DNA of 64,000 bases from Athripsodes cinereus (GCA_947579605.1 OX388310.1:4030001-4094000); one strand, 5' to 3'. Positions 33,640 through 45,149 are shown, counted from the stretch's first letter. The notes: generated by a model not told the origin, from the sequence alone. Translations and numbers: made by a program.

Positions 33640-34085
33640 TTACTATCCCATCAAGGCATATCTTACAAGTGGGGTAGACAGCAAAAAACTTAGACAATCA
33701 GGACGGGTGGCAAATCTCATCGCTGAATTTAAGATTCTGTCTTTCTTTTTTCGTACACCTACTACAGAAGAGACTGGGGAGTTCAATTCTTTGTCGGGTG
33801 CTTTACGGAATAATATTAAAAATATTCGTATGAATTCAGTTTCCATACCGAATTTCGGTTCTAATTTTACTTGGTAATAAATAAGAAAAGAAATTATGAA
33901 AATATATAAAATCTTATTATTAGAAAAGACATTATACATCTTAAATTCGGCGATGAGGTTTGCCACCCATCCTGAATGTCTTGATTTTATATTGGCACGG
34001 AGAGGACAGCTTGCATGTTTTATATGCAGCTGGTCTGCTGGCTACCCCATTTGTGGGATGTGCCGTGATGGTTTAGTATAGTATA
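33640..34085. repeat. two repeat A pieces facing each other
   Basis: 33645-33740 is sense (ACAAGTGGGGTAGACAGC, GGTGGCAAATCTCATCGCTG). 33935-34080 is antisense (CGGCGATGAGGTTTGCCACC to GCTGGCTACCCCATTTGTGG). Confidence 0.75.
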
Positions 34086-34522
34086 GTTATTATTAGAATT
34101 CTTGTTGAAAACATTAGATTTCATATAATTGTTTGACAATGCAGTCATTTACAAACACAAAGTTATATTCATACAAACTATAAACATGGAAATTGAGAAA
34201 TACCTAAGAACAGTCTTGGGAATAAAATTATTTAAATTCAACCTTTGCGGCCAAAAATCACCTGTAATTTCACGTTTCCTTAGATTTTCTTTGTTGTCTT
34301 ATACAGAGAGAGAAAGAATGAAAGAGAGAGCGAGAGAGAAAGGAAGAACTGTGCCCTTAGGTCCGGTATTTCAATGTAGCCCTTATTCAGAGGCTCATAA
34401 GGCTACGTAGTGGTTTAAGCCGGCCAGTCAAGCTGCCCTTGTGGACTTGTCGTGAGAAATTTTGCTAATGTTTAATTTATCGACCGACGGTTCTTGGTGG
34501 AAGTTCGCATTAATAATTTTTA
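34086..34522. repeat. AT-rich DNA with GA-rich run and repeat B fragment
   Basis: GAGAGAAAGAATGAAAGAGA begins at 34306; 34395-34465 holds repeat B text (GCCGGCCAGTCAAGCTGCCC). Confidence 0.45.
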
Positions 34523-34524
34523 AA

Positions 34525-34668
34525 ATGAAACGATATCTAGTTATTCCACTATTGACCTTATTAGTTTTGCGAGCCGGCTTTCAAGAGCTTCCGCTCTCAT
34601 CGTCAGGCAAAAGTTAAGTTTACTTTTTAATAAAGTCAATAGTGGAATAACTAGATATCGTGTTTCAT
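34525..34668 (-). mobile_element. inverted repeat carrying a hammerhead ribozyme, Penelope-type end
   Basis: Arms 34525-34562 (ATGAAACGATATCTAGTTAT...) and 34629-34668 are inverted copies with a 2-bp indel. One arm type recurs at 56096-56118 (ATGAAACACGATATATAG). The centre holds the hammerhead motif. Penelope-like elements are known to carry hammerheads in their terminal repeats, and a Penelope-like coding scrap is at 2063-2240. Confidence 0.6.
34565..34612 (-). ncRNA. hammerhead ribozyme motif, all core bases present
   Basis: On the minus strand: stem I TTTTGC (34612-34607), core CTGACGA (34606-34600), bulged T, stem II GAGAGC-GGAA-GCTCTT (six pairs, one G-U), core GAA (34582-34580), A15.1, stem III GCC/GGC, T16.1, C17, and stem I partner GCAAAA (34570-34565). 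This satisfies CUGANGA, GAAA, A15.1-U16.1 and H17, with six perfect stem I pairs. Stem III is very short and palindromic (AGCCGGCT), as in retroelement hammerheads thought to act as dimers. Expected cleavage lies after C17 (plus-strand position 34571). Confidence 0.65.
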
Positions 34669-34679
34669 ATTAAAAATCA

Positions 34680-35985
34680 TCAAAAGTTTTGCTTGCAAGA
34701 TCAGATTTTGGGACAAAACAGAAGAGTTTCAACTTTTGAAATATCTACAATGTATTCTGTGGCCCACTCTAACTCTATTATTTTCTTTTATGCTCATATC
34801 TAATAAACGTTTCTTAACTGAAATGACCGAAATATATAAATAGCAGAAAGAGTGACCCTCAGTGATACCTACCAGTCCATACAGCTAATACTTTTATTAT
34901 TACAATAAAAATTTGATACCGATCAATCTAATTTTGATAATGATGTTTAAAAAAATAATAATACCTAATCAAATAAGCTGTTAGTAGGTACTAAGGGTCA
35001 TTGTTTGTCCATTAGTTTTTGGCGTTAAATGGTTATGAAATATTCAGGTTTATTGATAATAAAATATAAATGTTAAGGTTGTCCTCAGATTGAAGCTCAT
35101 GAAAATAAATCGATTTGGGTTGGTCGTGGATAAAGCTCACCTTAAGGGAATATTGAAAAGACGAGCTTTAGTAATCCACAGCAAAACAGTCAGGATTTGT
35201 AAGGGACACTTCAGACAATGGAGACGAAGAAGAATGTTCCCCTTTTTACGTGCGGGTAACCTTATACAAGAGACAATAGGACATTTTTCATTATAGAATT
35301 TATGCTTAAAAGCACAAGGAGTAATTCCAAGCAGCCTTAAAGGTTCAATGGGAATGTGGTGTGGAAGATTTATTCTGCAAAAAAATATATTATAAATAAT
35401 GAATTCTCACTGAAATTTATTCTTAAATAAGAAAATAAATACATATAACAGTAGTAAAAAAAAAATTGTTTAAAGAATCGAACTCCCTGCCATGTTGCTA
35501 TCTGAGTACTTCTATGACATTTAATTATTTGGACAATACACGGCATTTGCCTATCATAATACTTGATAAATCTAACAGTATTATAATTATGGTCTTCAAA
35601 TATTAAACAAAATGTACACAATTCAGTTAAAAATAAAACAAATCATATCAGTAAACAAAATAAAATCAATATCAACTCAACACATAAACGATTCAGTATT
35701 ACATATACATATATTTACTATATATATGTATGTGTAATGGTCCATTGGTCCATTTCACTAATTAATATATCTATAATGTATGTACATGATATAACGCACA
35801 AATATTTGTTTTAATATCTTGTTAAGGTATACAGTGAAAGATAATATTAATAATAATGAACTATAGGATCATCAAGATATATTTTTGATCTGGGTAGGTA
35901 CTACTGGATAATCTATTGTAGAAAGTGACCCAAATATTCACAATACTCATAGTTCATTGAAACATTCATAAAATTTTATTTTTAG
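34680..35985. other. AT-rich DNA, nothing recognised
   Basis: A 68-codon frame at 35090-35296 and others lack motifs. TATATGTATG-type palindromic repeats near 35700-35740. Confidence 0.45.
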
Positions 35986-35989
35986 TATG

Positions 35990-36305
35990 TGGTAATCCAA
36001 CCATACCATTATGGCATTTCCCATAAGTTAGAGTAACCAGCGGATCAATTATTGCAAGTAAAAAATATACTAATTGTCCTTTTGACATTCAGGATGGGTG
36101 GCATACCATACCGCTGAATTGTTATGATGTTAAATGTTTTTTGAATACCTGCCTTTTACAGGACACTCGAAAACTTGCAGAAAAGAGTGGGAAATTAAAT
36201 CTCTTCTAATTTTTTTTTATTGATACGGAGAGGACAACTTGAATGTCTATTGCAGTCATGCGTTAGCCTTTTAGCTGCTCCACTTGTGAAATTTGCTACG
36301 ATGTA
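35990..36305. repeat. dispersed repeat A: sense piece plus inverted piece
   Basis: 35995-36205 is the fullest sense copy: TACCATTATGGCATTTCCCA, then GACATTCAGGATGGGTGGCA, GAATACCTGCCTTTTACAGG and AAACTTGCAGAAAAGAGTGG. 36222-36305 is the antisense left part. Family members across the window: 2342-2490, 3720-3890, 6350-6500, 18031-18225, 30055-30200, 33640-34085, 39475-39622, 48475-48640, 51648-51830, 53150-53345, 61160-61295. Nature unknown: no protein scrap or clear ends. Confidence 0.75.
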
Positions 36306-37680
36306 GATACAAGAGTTTATTTTAAAATATGTTCGAATTTTTGAATTTTGATTATTGTTTGCATAACAAAAGAGGTTATGCGAGGGTTATTTGTTAAGTT
36401 TCTATCCAAATATAAAAAAAAATTAAGCAATTCAAATAATATTTTGTATTATAATCTCACTTAAATTCGATACATTTGGTATGAAGTTTCTTCCGTCCTT
36501 TCAATTACTTAGAAAAAAATACGATTGTTTAAGTTTGAAGATGTATATTTGTATGGGATTTTGGTTAAACGGAACAATGCCAGTAATTTTTCGGATTATT
36601 TTTTCATATTCAAATTTTGTGTACCCATTCAAGTGATATTCAACAAGTTTCAGCAATATCCTTAACAGTCAATGGACGACTTTCTTCTTATGTTTTATTT
36701 TCGAGCACCCGGAACTTCCTTATTTAAAAACTCATACGACCATATATTTTGTACTCAGAAATCAAACGTTTAACCATTGTTTTAACATTTTTATGGCTTA
36801 AAAATGTCAAGGCCATCTTTTTAATGGTGAAATAAATTTTTCTAAACTTGAAGACAAAAAGTCTAGAAAGTTTTCAAATAGCCCTCTTAATTTGTTGAAT
36901 CAGCTCTTAAAAAACATTTTAATCTAAAAAAATCCGTAAGAAGCATTTACGATTTCCAAGAAAATTAATATTGCCTTGGATTCGAATTTTGGATTATAAT
37001 AGGATGAGTACAATGAAAAGTGTTATCTGAAAGACTTTGCTAGTAGTAAGAAATCGAGCGTAAATACCAAAATAACTTAGAATTCAAAAAGAATAATATT
37101 CTGTAATACAATACAAGCAATGAAGCAATAAACGAAGAGTTTTCAAGGAACGCATCAAAGCTTCGATTGTTTTGAATTATTTTTATGTAGATAATATGTA
37201 GTATTTTATCAGAACAATAACAATCCGGTGTAATATAATTGTGGTTTTATTAAGCACAAAATTAATTATTTGCATTTATCGTACGCATTTGATATGTTAC
37301 AAGTACCTACTTAAATTTTTACGTTCGACTGATTTGTAGGTTGGCCTAGTCTGGTGTTTTTCTTTTTATACAAAAGTACATTTGTTGACAATAATTTCAT
37401 TATCACATCATTTTATAACAAATATTTTATACCATCCTATTTTTTAATAATCTAATTAATATCTATTTGTTTTGTACTATATTTATTGACATTCTAATCA
37501 TCCTAATGGCATATTATCAACATATGTTTTTATTTTTCTGATCGGATTTTTTAATTTTTTATTTTGACATATTCATGCTTGTTTGAATTGATATAATTTA
37601 TGTAGTTTTTTTATCGTAGACATTTTGTTTCCTATTGACTTGTTTTGTTTTGCTTTGTCCTTTATTTTATTTTTTATTAT
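36306..37680. other. AT-rich DNA, possible very old transposase debris
   Basis: The minus strand around 36480-36800 yields stop-ridden scraps that faintly recall a mariner helix-turn-helix region; too weak to call. Otherwise nothing. Confidence 0.35.
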
Positions 37681-37730
37681 TGACTTTTGCACTTCATTAA
37701 TTTATTACTTCTTTTTTTTTTTTTTAAAAA

Positions 37731-37890
37731 GATATATCTGGGTTTTGTTATAAACCCAAATACAACCTTATACACCTTTCACACTAAGCTAAAAGCTTGT
37801 GTCGTGAAAGGGGAGTTTGCCGGCACCTGGGATCGAACCACGGACCCCCTGTTCACGAGGCCGAGACTCTACCTCCAGACTACCGACGAA
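37731..37890 (-). mobile_element. SINE family 2, full-length tRNA-like head
   Basis: The minus strand begins GTCGGTAGTCTGGAGGTAGA (box A), with box B GGTTCGATCCC, then the body CGGCAAACTCCCCTTTCACG and the tail TTTATAACAAAACCCAGATA ending in TTTTTAAAAA. The tail is itself palindromic (TGGGTTTATAACAAAACCCA). Other copies: 30893-31016, 39911-40060; tail only at 1305-1350 and 62399-62432. Confidence 0.85.
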
Positions 37891-39150
37891 CTTCAAATTT
37901 ATATAATAATGTATTCTTGACTATTATGTCTGTTTGTGTTTGTTGTTTGTTATACTGCTAGATTAACATGTAAAAGGCTCACGCAGTATGTTGATTTAAA
38001 TAAGTAAAAATAATACAAAAAAAAATCTTGGGTGAAAAACTATATAATTACGTGAATATAAGTATTTTTTTTAAATTCACCTCTTCTATATATTTACCGA
38101 AAATTCTTTTTTTTTTCTTAAAAAAGTTCACCTCTCCTTAATTTTAATGATAAAAATATTTTGTTATAAGATACAAGAAGCAATGAATTTTAAGAGTTTT
38201 CAATAATCACGAAACACTTCAGGGCGCATGTTCGCGGAGAAAATAATATTCCTGAAACATAAGTACATTTAGTTATACTCCGGTTATATCAACAGCGTCA
38301 CGCGCCAAGTATTTTCATCAAAACTTCTTTTTGATTTTCGTAAAGCGAAATTCTTAATATATATTTACAATAATTTATCATGAAAAATATATACAAAGTC
38401 TCAAAGTGACGTGAAAGCTCTCGTGATGTTGTTTTTATGAAAAAGTAAGAAATATAATATTATCAAACGTAAGTTATACAAAGCTTTGAATATAAGTTTA
38501 AAGACTGTTTCCTGTGCTTTTGAACTGAAATTCAGATGTGACTAGTGTTACCAATGACTGGAAAAGGTAAGAAAGTACATTCTTATATAGAAAAGTATAA
38601 TTTAAAAACATTGTAATTTTAATATGTACCTAAATATTGAATAATTTTATTTCATGCTGTTATACATATATTCCTTATATATAAATATATAAAATTATTT
38701 AAATAAACATATAAAATTAAATATAAATTTAATTTATTATTTTTTTTGACGTAGGTAGTATTTTCTAATGAAATTATATTCTTTAAATATGGTAGTGGCC
38801 CGGTTTGTGGGATATAATATATATGATAATAAAGTTAAATAGAAAAATAATTATTCATATAAGTATAAAAATTATTATATATGCCTTTGTTATAATATAT
38901 TTTTTGTATAAAATCTATAGTCAATAGAAAAATATAATTTGATAACTTTTGTAACTATTATTTTATTATTATTAAAGTTGAAACATATCTTTTCATTTTT
39001 TTACATATTTGCACTATTTATCTTACAAAAACTGTATTTTTTCTATATTTTACTCTTTATTTATTTATATGTATTTTTCAATATGTCCATTTTGTTATAA
39101 ACATGTAAAAGGCTCATGCTGAGTATTAAAGATAGCTTATTTAGTTACTT
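37891..39150. other. AT-rich DNA with a possible noncoding first exon
   Basis: Positions 38160-38570 are repeat-free and end in AAAAG|GTAAGA (donor at 38567), which could be an upstream 5' UTR exon of the tetraspan gene. This is speculative. The rest (38600-39130) is extremely AT-rich. Confidence 0.3.
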
Positions 39151-39159
39151 CCGATGGCT

Positions 39160-39340
39160 GAAAAATCCTTGTAGGACCTTTGCCTCCAAGCCTTTCTATT
39201 CGTCTTAAGCATTTAGCTCCTCTAGATCTCGGTTGATGTTATCTAACAATCTTTGTCTTGGTCTGCCTAACGGTCTTCTGCCCTCAGGTATACCCTGCAG
39301 AATACCTTTAGTCGCCCTCTCTTCTCCGGATCTAAAGATA
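39160..39340 (-). mobile_element. LINE C-terminal fragment
   Basis: The minus strand reads GIPEGRRPLGRPRQRLLDNI then NRDLEELNA, preceded by EKRATKG. Relative of 5008-5110. Confidence 0.65.
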
Positions 39341-39474
39341 AATAAATAATAAATTACTATACAAGAACTTATGTTGCGCATAAATTAAAAGCTTACTTCA
39401 TTCTTCCGTGGAGTCACCAATTCTTTTCTGTTAGTTTCTGAGTCAGGTGTTAAAACTTCGTAAAACTTCGCGTT

Positions 39475-39622
39475 TTAGACAATTAAGCAATGAGACATAC
39501 CACCCGTTCTGAATGTATTATTTTTTATTTGCAAGGAGAGGACTACCTAAATTTTAAAGTCATGAGGTTAGTTCGTTGGCTACCCTACTTTTGGGATATG
39601 CCGTGACGGTACAGTTAAGTAG
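39475..39622 (-). repeat. dispersed repeat A, antisense copy
   Basis: Reads GCAATGAGACATACCACCCG, then TTGGCTACCCTACTTTTGGG and ATATGCCGTGACGGTA. Confidence 0.7.
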
Positions 39623-39910
39623 AAGATAAATTAAAATTAGTGTAATTAAACAAAATGAGCAGTAATTATTCTGCTTCAATAATTTAAAGATACGCTATCG
39701 TACATATTTGCCTGCTAGAAACATATCGACTCTCCAGTTCTATAACTCAACAAGTCTAAAATTAAAAAAAAAATGATAAAAGTGATAATACACACAATAA
39801 AAGCCACTCTTCCAATTTCACAATAAAAATCTACATCCCAATTCCCTTTATGAAGTAAATATTTGTTTATAAAAAAATAATCTTCCAATTTTGAATTCCA
39901 CAAATAAACA

Positions 39911-40060
39911 GGGTTCGTTCGGCCTCGTGAACAGGGGGTCCGTAGTTCGATCCCAGGTGCCGGCAAACTCCCGTTTCACGGCACAAGCTTTTAGCTTAGT
40001 GTGAAAGGTGTATAAGGTTGTATTTGGGTTAATAACAAAACCCAGATATATCTTATTAAA
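39911..40060 (+). mobile_element. SINE family 2, sense copy
   Basis: Head part GGCCTCGTGAACAGGGGGTC, box B-like AGTTCGATCCC (39944-39954), body GCCGGCAAACTCCCGTTTCA, tail AACCCAGATATATCTT. 5' part of the head missing. Confidence 0.8.
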
Positions 40061-40078
40061 AAAATAAAATATTTCGAA

Positions 40079-41045
40079 TGAGCCCCTTGCAGTCGTGGGG
40101 GATTTTAATAAAAATTATCGAATTCAGTAAATTTGAGGTCGGAAAATACAAATATGTCAGTTAAATTTTTTTAAATATCTAAATTATGGAGAATTTACAA
40201 AAATAAAACCCAAAATTTTTGACGTTTGGCAAAACACTCTAAACAGACGATGACGTCACGGAGTCTCGTGAATCATAGTAACTTTCGCAACCACAGATTA
40301 TAATCTCATATGGGGTGTTCACATTTGGCGAATATCGCCAGGCGAATTTCAAAATATAACGCCAGACGAAAAAACAAAATTCGCCGGACATCCATTGATC
40401 GTCACACCTGTTCACACAGTCCACCAATATAGAAACGATCTGTCAGATGCGCTTTGATTTTGACACTGTTTTCAAAATGGCGTCGAGATGGAGATCGCGA
40501 AGTGTTTATTTTTAGTCGAAAATGTTATAGTAGAGGTTATAAAGCGCCTTTTGATTAAGGAAACAAACGCCACAAACCAACAACAAAGATAACAGCTGTC
40601 ACGAAGCGGGAAACATTGTAAAATGTATAGGTTATAAAGTCTTTACCATAGATACGAACGCCGCGCACATCTGCGCATGCGCGATTCGTTCAATCGGCCG
40701 AAAAGTTGGAAGGTGGTCAACTCGAGACGATATCGTTTCTACTGGTTTTTTATCGTTTCAGACTAGCTGTCATTTTGTTCACACGGTTCAAATGGCTGGC
40801 GATATTTTGGAGCCTGGCGATATTCGCCAAAGTGAGAACACCACATTACACACATGGGACTCCGTGACGTCACAGCGCCGCCATATCGTTTTTGATCATT
40901 CCGAAAAAATCCAATTTTTAAAAGCTAATATAATATAATAAATAAGAAAATAGAGTAAGAAAAATTAAAATAAATTGTGGTTGTGTTTCTTTCATACTAA
41001 TTTATAATTTTATGTTATAAAAAAAAATTTGCAAGTGGCCCATTA
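40079..41045. mobile_element. about 1-kb MITE-like element hosting a second MITE
   Basis: The outer ends GAGCCCCTTGCAG (40080) and, inverted, GGGCCACTTGCAA (41045) are similar. An inner inverted pair ACGTCACGGAGTC (40252-40264) and GACTCCGTGACGT (40858-40870) brackets the nested element at 40314-40842. No coding frame. Confidence 0.55.
40314..40842. mobile_element. nested GC-rich MITE with about 30-bp terminal inverted repeats
   Basis: The left end GGTGTTCACATTTGGCGAAT and the inverted right end GGTGTTCTCACTTTGGCGAA both run on into ATATCGCCAGGC. It is unusually GC-rich for this region and has no transposase. Inside lies TGCGCATGCGCGA (40672-40684), an exact NRF1-type palindrome. Superfamily unassigned; no clear target duplication. 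Confidence 0.8.
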
Positions 41046-41549
41046 TTTAACTATTAAACGGAACAAAGACAGCGTATCTCTTTAACAGTGCCATGTTTAT
41101 TATTATAATATATTTCAATTTCTGTTGTGTTTTCTGAGCGTAATATTATAACTAAACCAAAATTTAAAAAAAATGGTGATTTCTCGAATAAAAGACATTT
41201 CTACTTGTTGAGTTGTGGAACAGGACAGTAGATATACTGAACCCTTTTTCATAATAGTACCCCTTGTAATGCGATTTTACTAAAAGCTGATGGCAATTTT
41301 TATCAAATTACTTTACGGAACAGAAGTAATTACTACTTGGTGCTATTCATTAAGTACCTATATTATTCATCCACATGGTCCTAATTGTCGTCGTTTCAAC
41401 ATTCAACATATAATAATAATAACAATGATTACTCTCAAGAACTTAATTGCTGTAACTTTTCCAGAGGACCATGAAAGCTTCACATACAGGTCTTTCAGTT
41501 AGTATTTTGACCTGATAACGGATATTCCAAACCGGACATTATAAATGCC

Positions 41550-42112
41550 GAATGGATGTTCCGTTAGCGTTGTAAGTCCTGCGATGTAATTTTCTGCCGA
41601 TCTGCGGCGCCACATATTTGGAAGGCGTCTGGACTCAACATCAGGACAAAATGTCGCTTGTTCAATGCGTGCATCATCCCAATCCTTCTATATGGCTGTG
41701 AGTCTAGGCTCAAAAGCGGAAGATACTACATACATAAGCTTTGTTAACAAGTTTCTTAGAAGGATTTTGGATGTCAAATGGTATGAATATGACAAATGAT
41801 GCTGTGCGCCGGCGCACCCAGCAGAGGCCTGTAATCTCGGTAATACTGGAGAGACGATGGTCCTGGCTGAGACATGTTTAGAAAATGCCCAATGATAGCT
41901 GGCCAAAAAGAGCACTGTTCTTCCGTCCACAAGGGTTCCGTAGGCCTGGGCGTCCCTCATTCACAATACACCGTTCCTATGACAACGACATCAGAGCGCA
42001 GGGAATGTCGTGGAAAGAGGTGACGCAATCGGCGCAGAGACGCTCTGAATGGAGGAGGCTGGTTTCTGCCCTGTGCTCCCGAGAGGAGCGTTGAGGGCGA
42101 TGATGATGATAA
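41550..42112 (+). mobile_element. 5'-truncated RTE-like LINE, colinear copy
   Basis: Sense frames give IWKASGLNIRTKCRLFNACI followed by IPILLYGCES, then frame-broken text. Next is MPNDSWPKRALFFRPQGFRR, SFTIHRSYDNDIRAQGMSWK, EWRRLVSALCSREER, stop, and GATGATGATGATAATGA. It shows the native order of the two segments inverted in 10945-11377. Confidence 0.85.
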
Positions 42113-44042
42113 TGACTATCTCAAAAAACGGATTTCATTATTTGCTTCTATAGCATCAATATTTTTAGAAGCACATAAGCTCCGTTCTTTCACTGTCCTC
42201 TTTGATACAGCCGAAGGATTGTAAAACGGTAGCAAAAGAAATAAATCATCTAATGATGTTCAGGCATTTGGTCACCTTTTTATGTTTAGTTATATTTGCT
42301 CAAAGCGTGTTATCTTATGTAATTAAAATGAGATTTTTAATGATTAGTGAGTTTCATGTAAAAAAAACAAAATTGTTTTTATTTTATTTTATTTATTGGT
42401 AAAAGGACATAACAGATAACAACTATAAATATGGTTTACAAAAATTGAAAAAGGTCGTTCATAACTCAGCTGTCATCCACAAACATGTAACACAGTTAGG
42501 TCAATTATTTAAGTATCACACATTCCGCTCATTCATCTGTTCTCACTACCATATCACACAAGCAGTCATCGGTAACACACAAAAATATAGTTTGAAACAT
42601 ACAAAATAGAAAAGAAGAAAAAAAAAACGTACAAAAACCAATGATTTCGTTTGACAATGACTTCATAAGTCGAAACCTGGTCACTAATTTTATAAATAAA
42701 ATATAGTAAAACTTAAAACAATTTTGTTTTTGTTACATGAAATAAAATGGAGTTTTAAAAAATAAATGTCAACACAAAAATAGATAAGTTAGTTGTTGTT
42801 TTTGTCATCGAAGTCCAAACCTTGTTAAATAATAGACAAACTAAGGAATAGTCTATTTTCTTAATTGGACACTAGAAAAATTGCAAAAAAGGAAAGTATA
42901 GCTATAGCTTATTCTAGAAGTAGTATGAAAGGTTGCCTATGAAAATTACTTATTTTAAAATAGCTTTTAAAGCACCTTAAATTACGAGTAAATTTCACCT
43001 CCATTGATTTATCAATACGCGTTTATTCCATATTTTTATCACATAAATAGTCATTTGGCAATTTGACCGAATAGTATATCAAACAAAGCCAAATACTCAT
43101 TTCATCTGTAATTACTATGAACGTGGCATGTCCACCAGCAATACATTATTTTCTATTGTATTACCATATTTATTGTTCTGGGGTAGGATGTTGTTCCTAA
43201 AGTTGTTAAATCCGTAGAACAAGCGCAAGTTTTAGTAGCTCTAAATAGCTCGAAACCACTTCCTGAAAATTATATAATATATATTATAGTATGTGAAGAC
43301 TGGAAACATGCCGACGATGCGTAAAATCCTAAGAAATGATGAGCTTTAGCCGGAGGCGAAATTTAGAAGATTTAAATTGTTGTTATATTTTCGTGAACGT
43401 ATTTTGTTTCCCGGGATGAATATTAAAGTCCGTTCTTTAATAATTATATTTTGTCTGTTATTTTCTCTGTAGATACTGTATTAAGGTATGAAAGATGTAA
43501 AATAATACTATGTATACGAGGTATTTAATAACATAACATCGTTCCAACAGATTTCTTTGGAAATCGAATGTATAAAATATTGTTCTGCTTGTTTTTCTTG
43601 AATTGTACTTAAGATATATCAAAATGGAGAATAATATGTTTTCATTGAATAAATTCCAAATTTTCATTTGCATAAAAATATTATAATTATTTATTATTAA
43701 AACTAGAACATCATGTGATTATAAATGACAAACATTTGAAACTGCACCATGAGAAGTTGTCAAAAATATTTATTTCACGAAAAGCTATTTATTTCATATT
43801 TCATTCACTGCAAATTATTTAAGAGTTGAATAATAAAACCTCTTCTACCTTTGGTTGTTTCTTATAAAGGTTTAATTATACACGCAAATAAAGTAATAAT
43901 AATATTACCTAGTATAAAACGTAAATGAAAATTTTTCCCCTATAGCACAAGATGCATCTACTAAATTTTGAGGAATAAAAATGTGTACATATTTTGAACT
44001 TTATGAATTGTATACATTTACGTGTTCGTAAAACACACTTTT
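42113..44042. other. AT-rich DNA, nothing recognised
   Basis: 42376-42640 has A/T-rich runs like an antisense LINE 3' end, but no diagnostic motif. Confidence 0.45.
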
Positions 44043-44146
44043 TATTAAGAAAATTACCCAACAGACACCTCATCCGCACAACCAACAGATTGTGCAAACT
44101 CTGTTGGTTGTGCGGATGAGGTGTCTGTTGGGTAATTTTCTTAATA
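44043..44146. repeat. perfect 46-bp inverted repeat with 12-nt loop
   Basis: Arms 44043-44088 and 44101-44146 pair perfectly; the arm contains GGTTGTGCGGATGAGGTGTC. Fragments of the same unit occur at 53786-53804 and, decayed, at 58769-58795, so the arm belongs to a dispersed family. Confidence 0.93.
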
Positions 44147-44497
44147 TCTTCACTCTCGCAGGTGTGAAAATCCAGCTAAATGCGAAAACTTCGTTTAACA
44201 CTTTTTATAATCGATATTTCTCCCTTTTGCATTTTAAAGTTCCTCTCGGAAACACAACTAACAGTCATTTCGGAACGTTTTTATCTGAACTGAAATACAA
44301 ATTGTTTGAAGAATTTTTTCTATAAAACTGTAGTCGCTTGAACTTGCTAAATGTTTTGTATGAATTTACTCTCAACAAAGAGAGGAGAAGAGAAATTACA
44401 TAATGAAAAATATTAAACATTGTAAATTTACCATCAAAGGATTAGAAAAGGCAACATAACTACCGTATAAGGCTTAGAAAAAACAACGTACCTTATA

Positions 44498-44868
44498 CCC
44501 CTCTTCTGACTAACTGTCGTATCTGCCTTAATGTAAATTGTTCAGGAGAGCGTTTTTAGTGTTTTGCCGTTCATATTTTCGTCTCTCCTAGTTATATGAT
44601 ACAGTATAAATATGTAATATTATTTTATTTGTACCTATTCATATATATCTCAGAAACATTTTTGTGATGAAATTTTGAGGAATTAGTACATTTTTTATTT
44701 AGAATAATTTGTAAATACGACAGCAAATCAGGAAGCTTTTCCAGGATAACGGTAACAGTTACAGGTGTGATCTTCAGTGAGAATATGCAGAGCACATATA
44801 AATACTCATTGGTGATCATAACTCGATTTCGCTAAAAATGTCAGATACGACAGTTAGTCAGAAGAGGG
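44498..44868. mobile_element. 371-bp MITE with perfect 27-bp terminal inverted repeats
   Basis: CCCTCTTCTGACTAACTGTC starts the left end (44498-44524), and the exact inverse ends at 44868. No coding frame and no clear target duplication. Confidence 0.88.
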
Positions 44869-44924
44869 ACGAAGTGGTAGTACCTTGGACAAGACATGTG
44901 TGTAGTACATAATTACTATAACTT

Positions 44925-45065
44925 TTATTCAATCAATATCAATCAATATCAATGTACAATCGTTGAAACAATATATCACCAATTAGCTTTAATTAAGTTG
45001 CAGCAGCCTCACTAGGTTGCCCTGTATCGAGGCGTGCTGCGTAAAAAATATAAAAAAAAAACATA
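44925..45065 (-). mobile_element. LINE 3'-end fragment
   Basis: CTTTTATTCAATCAATATCA...AACAATATATCACCAATTAG parallels 19530-19600. Confidence 0.5.
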
Positions 45066-45149
45066 CAATCAACAAGGATTAATACATCTTACAAAAAAAA
45101 TATAAAAAATATAAAAATAATCACATCAGCAAATTAATAAATCGATAAC

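Noticed and set aside
33431..33877. 148-codon open frame
   Set aside because: It crosses from a LINE tail into repeat A; the join is chance and the product has no single domain.
36480..36800. Possible ancient mariner helix-turn-helix coding debris on the minus strand
   Set aside because: Too many stops and no diagnostic motif.
40466..40516. Short frame starting ATGGCGTCGAGATGG inside the GC-rich MITE
   Set aside because: Only about a dozen codons before a stop; no support as an exon.
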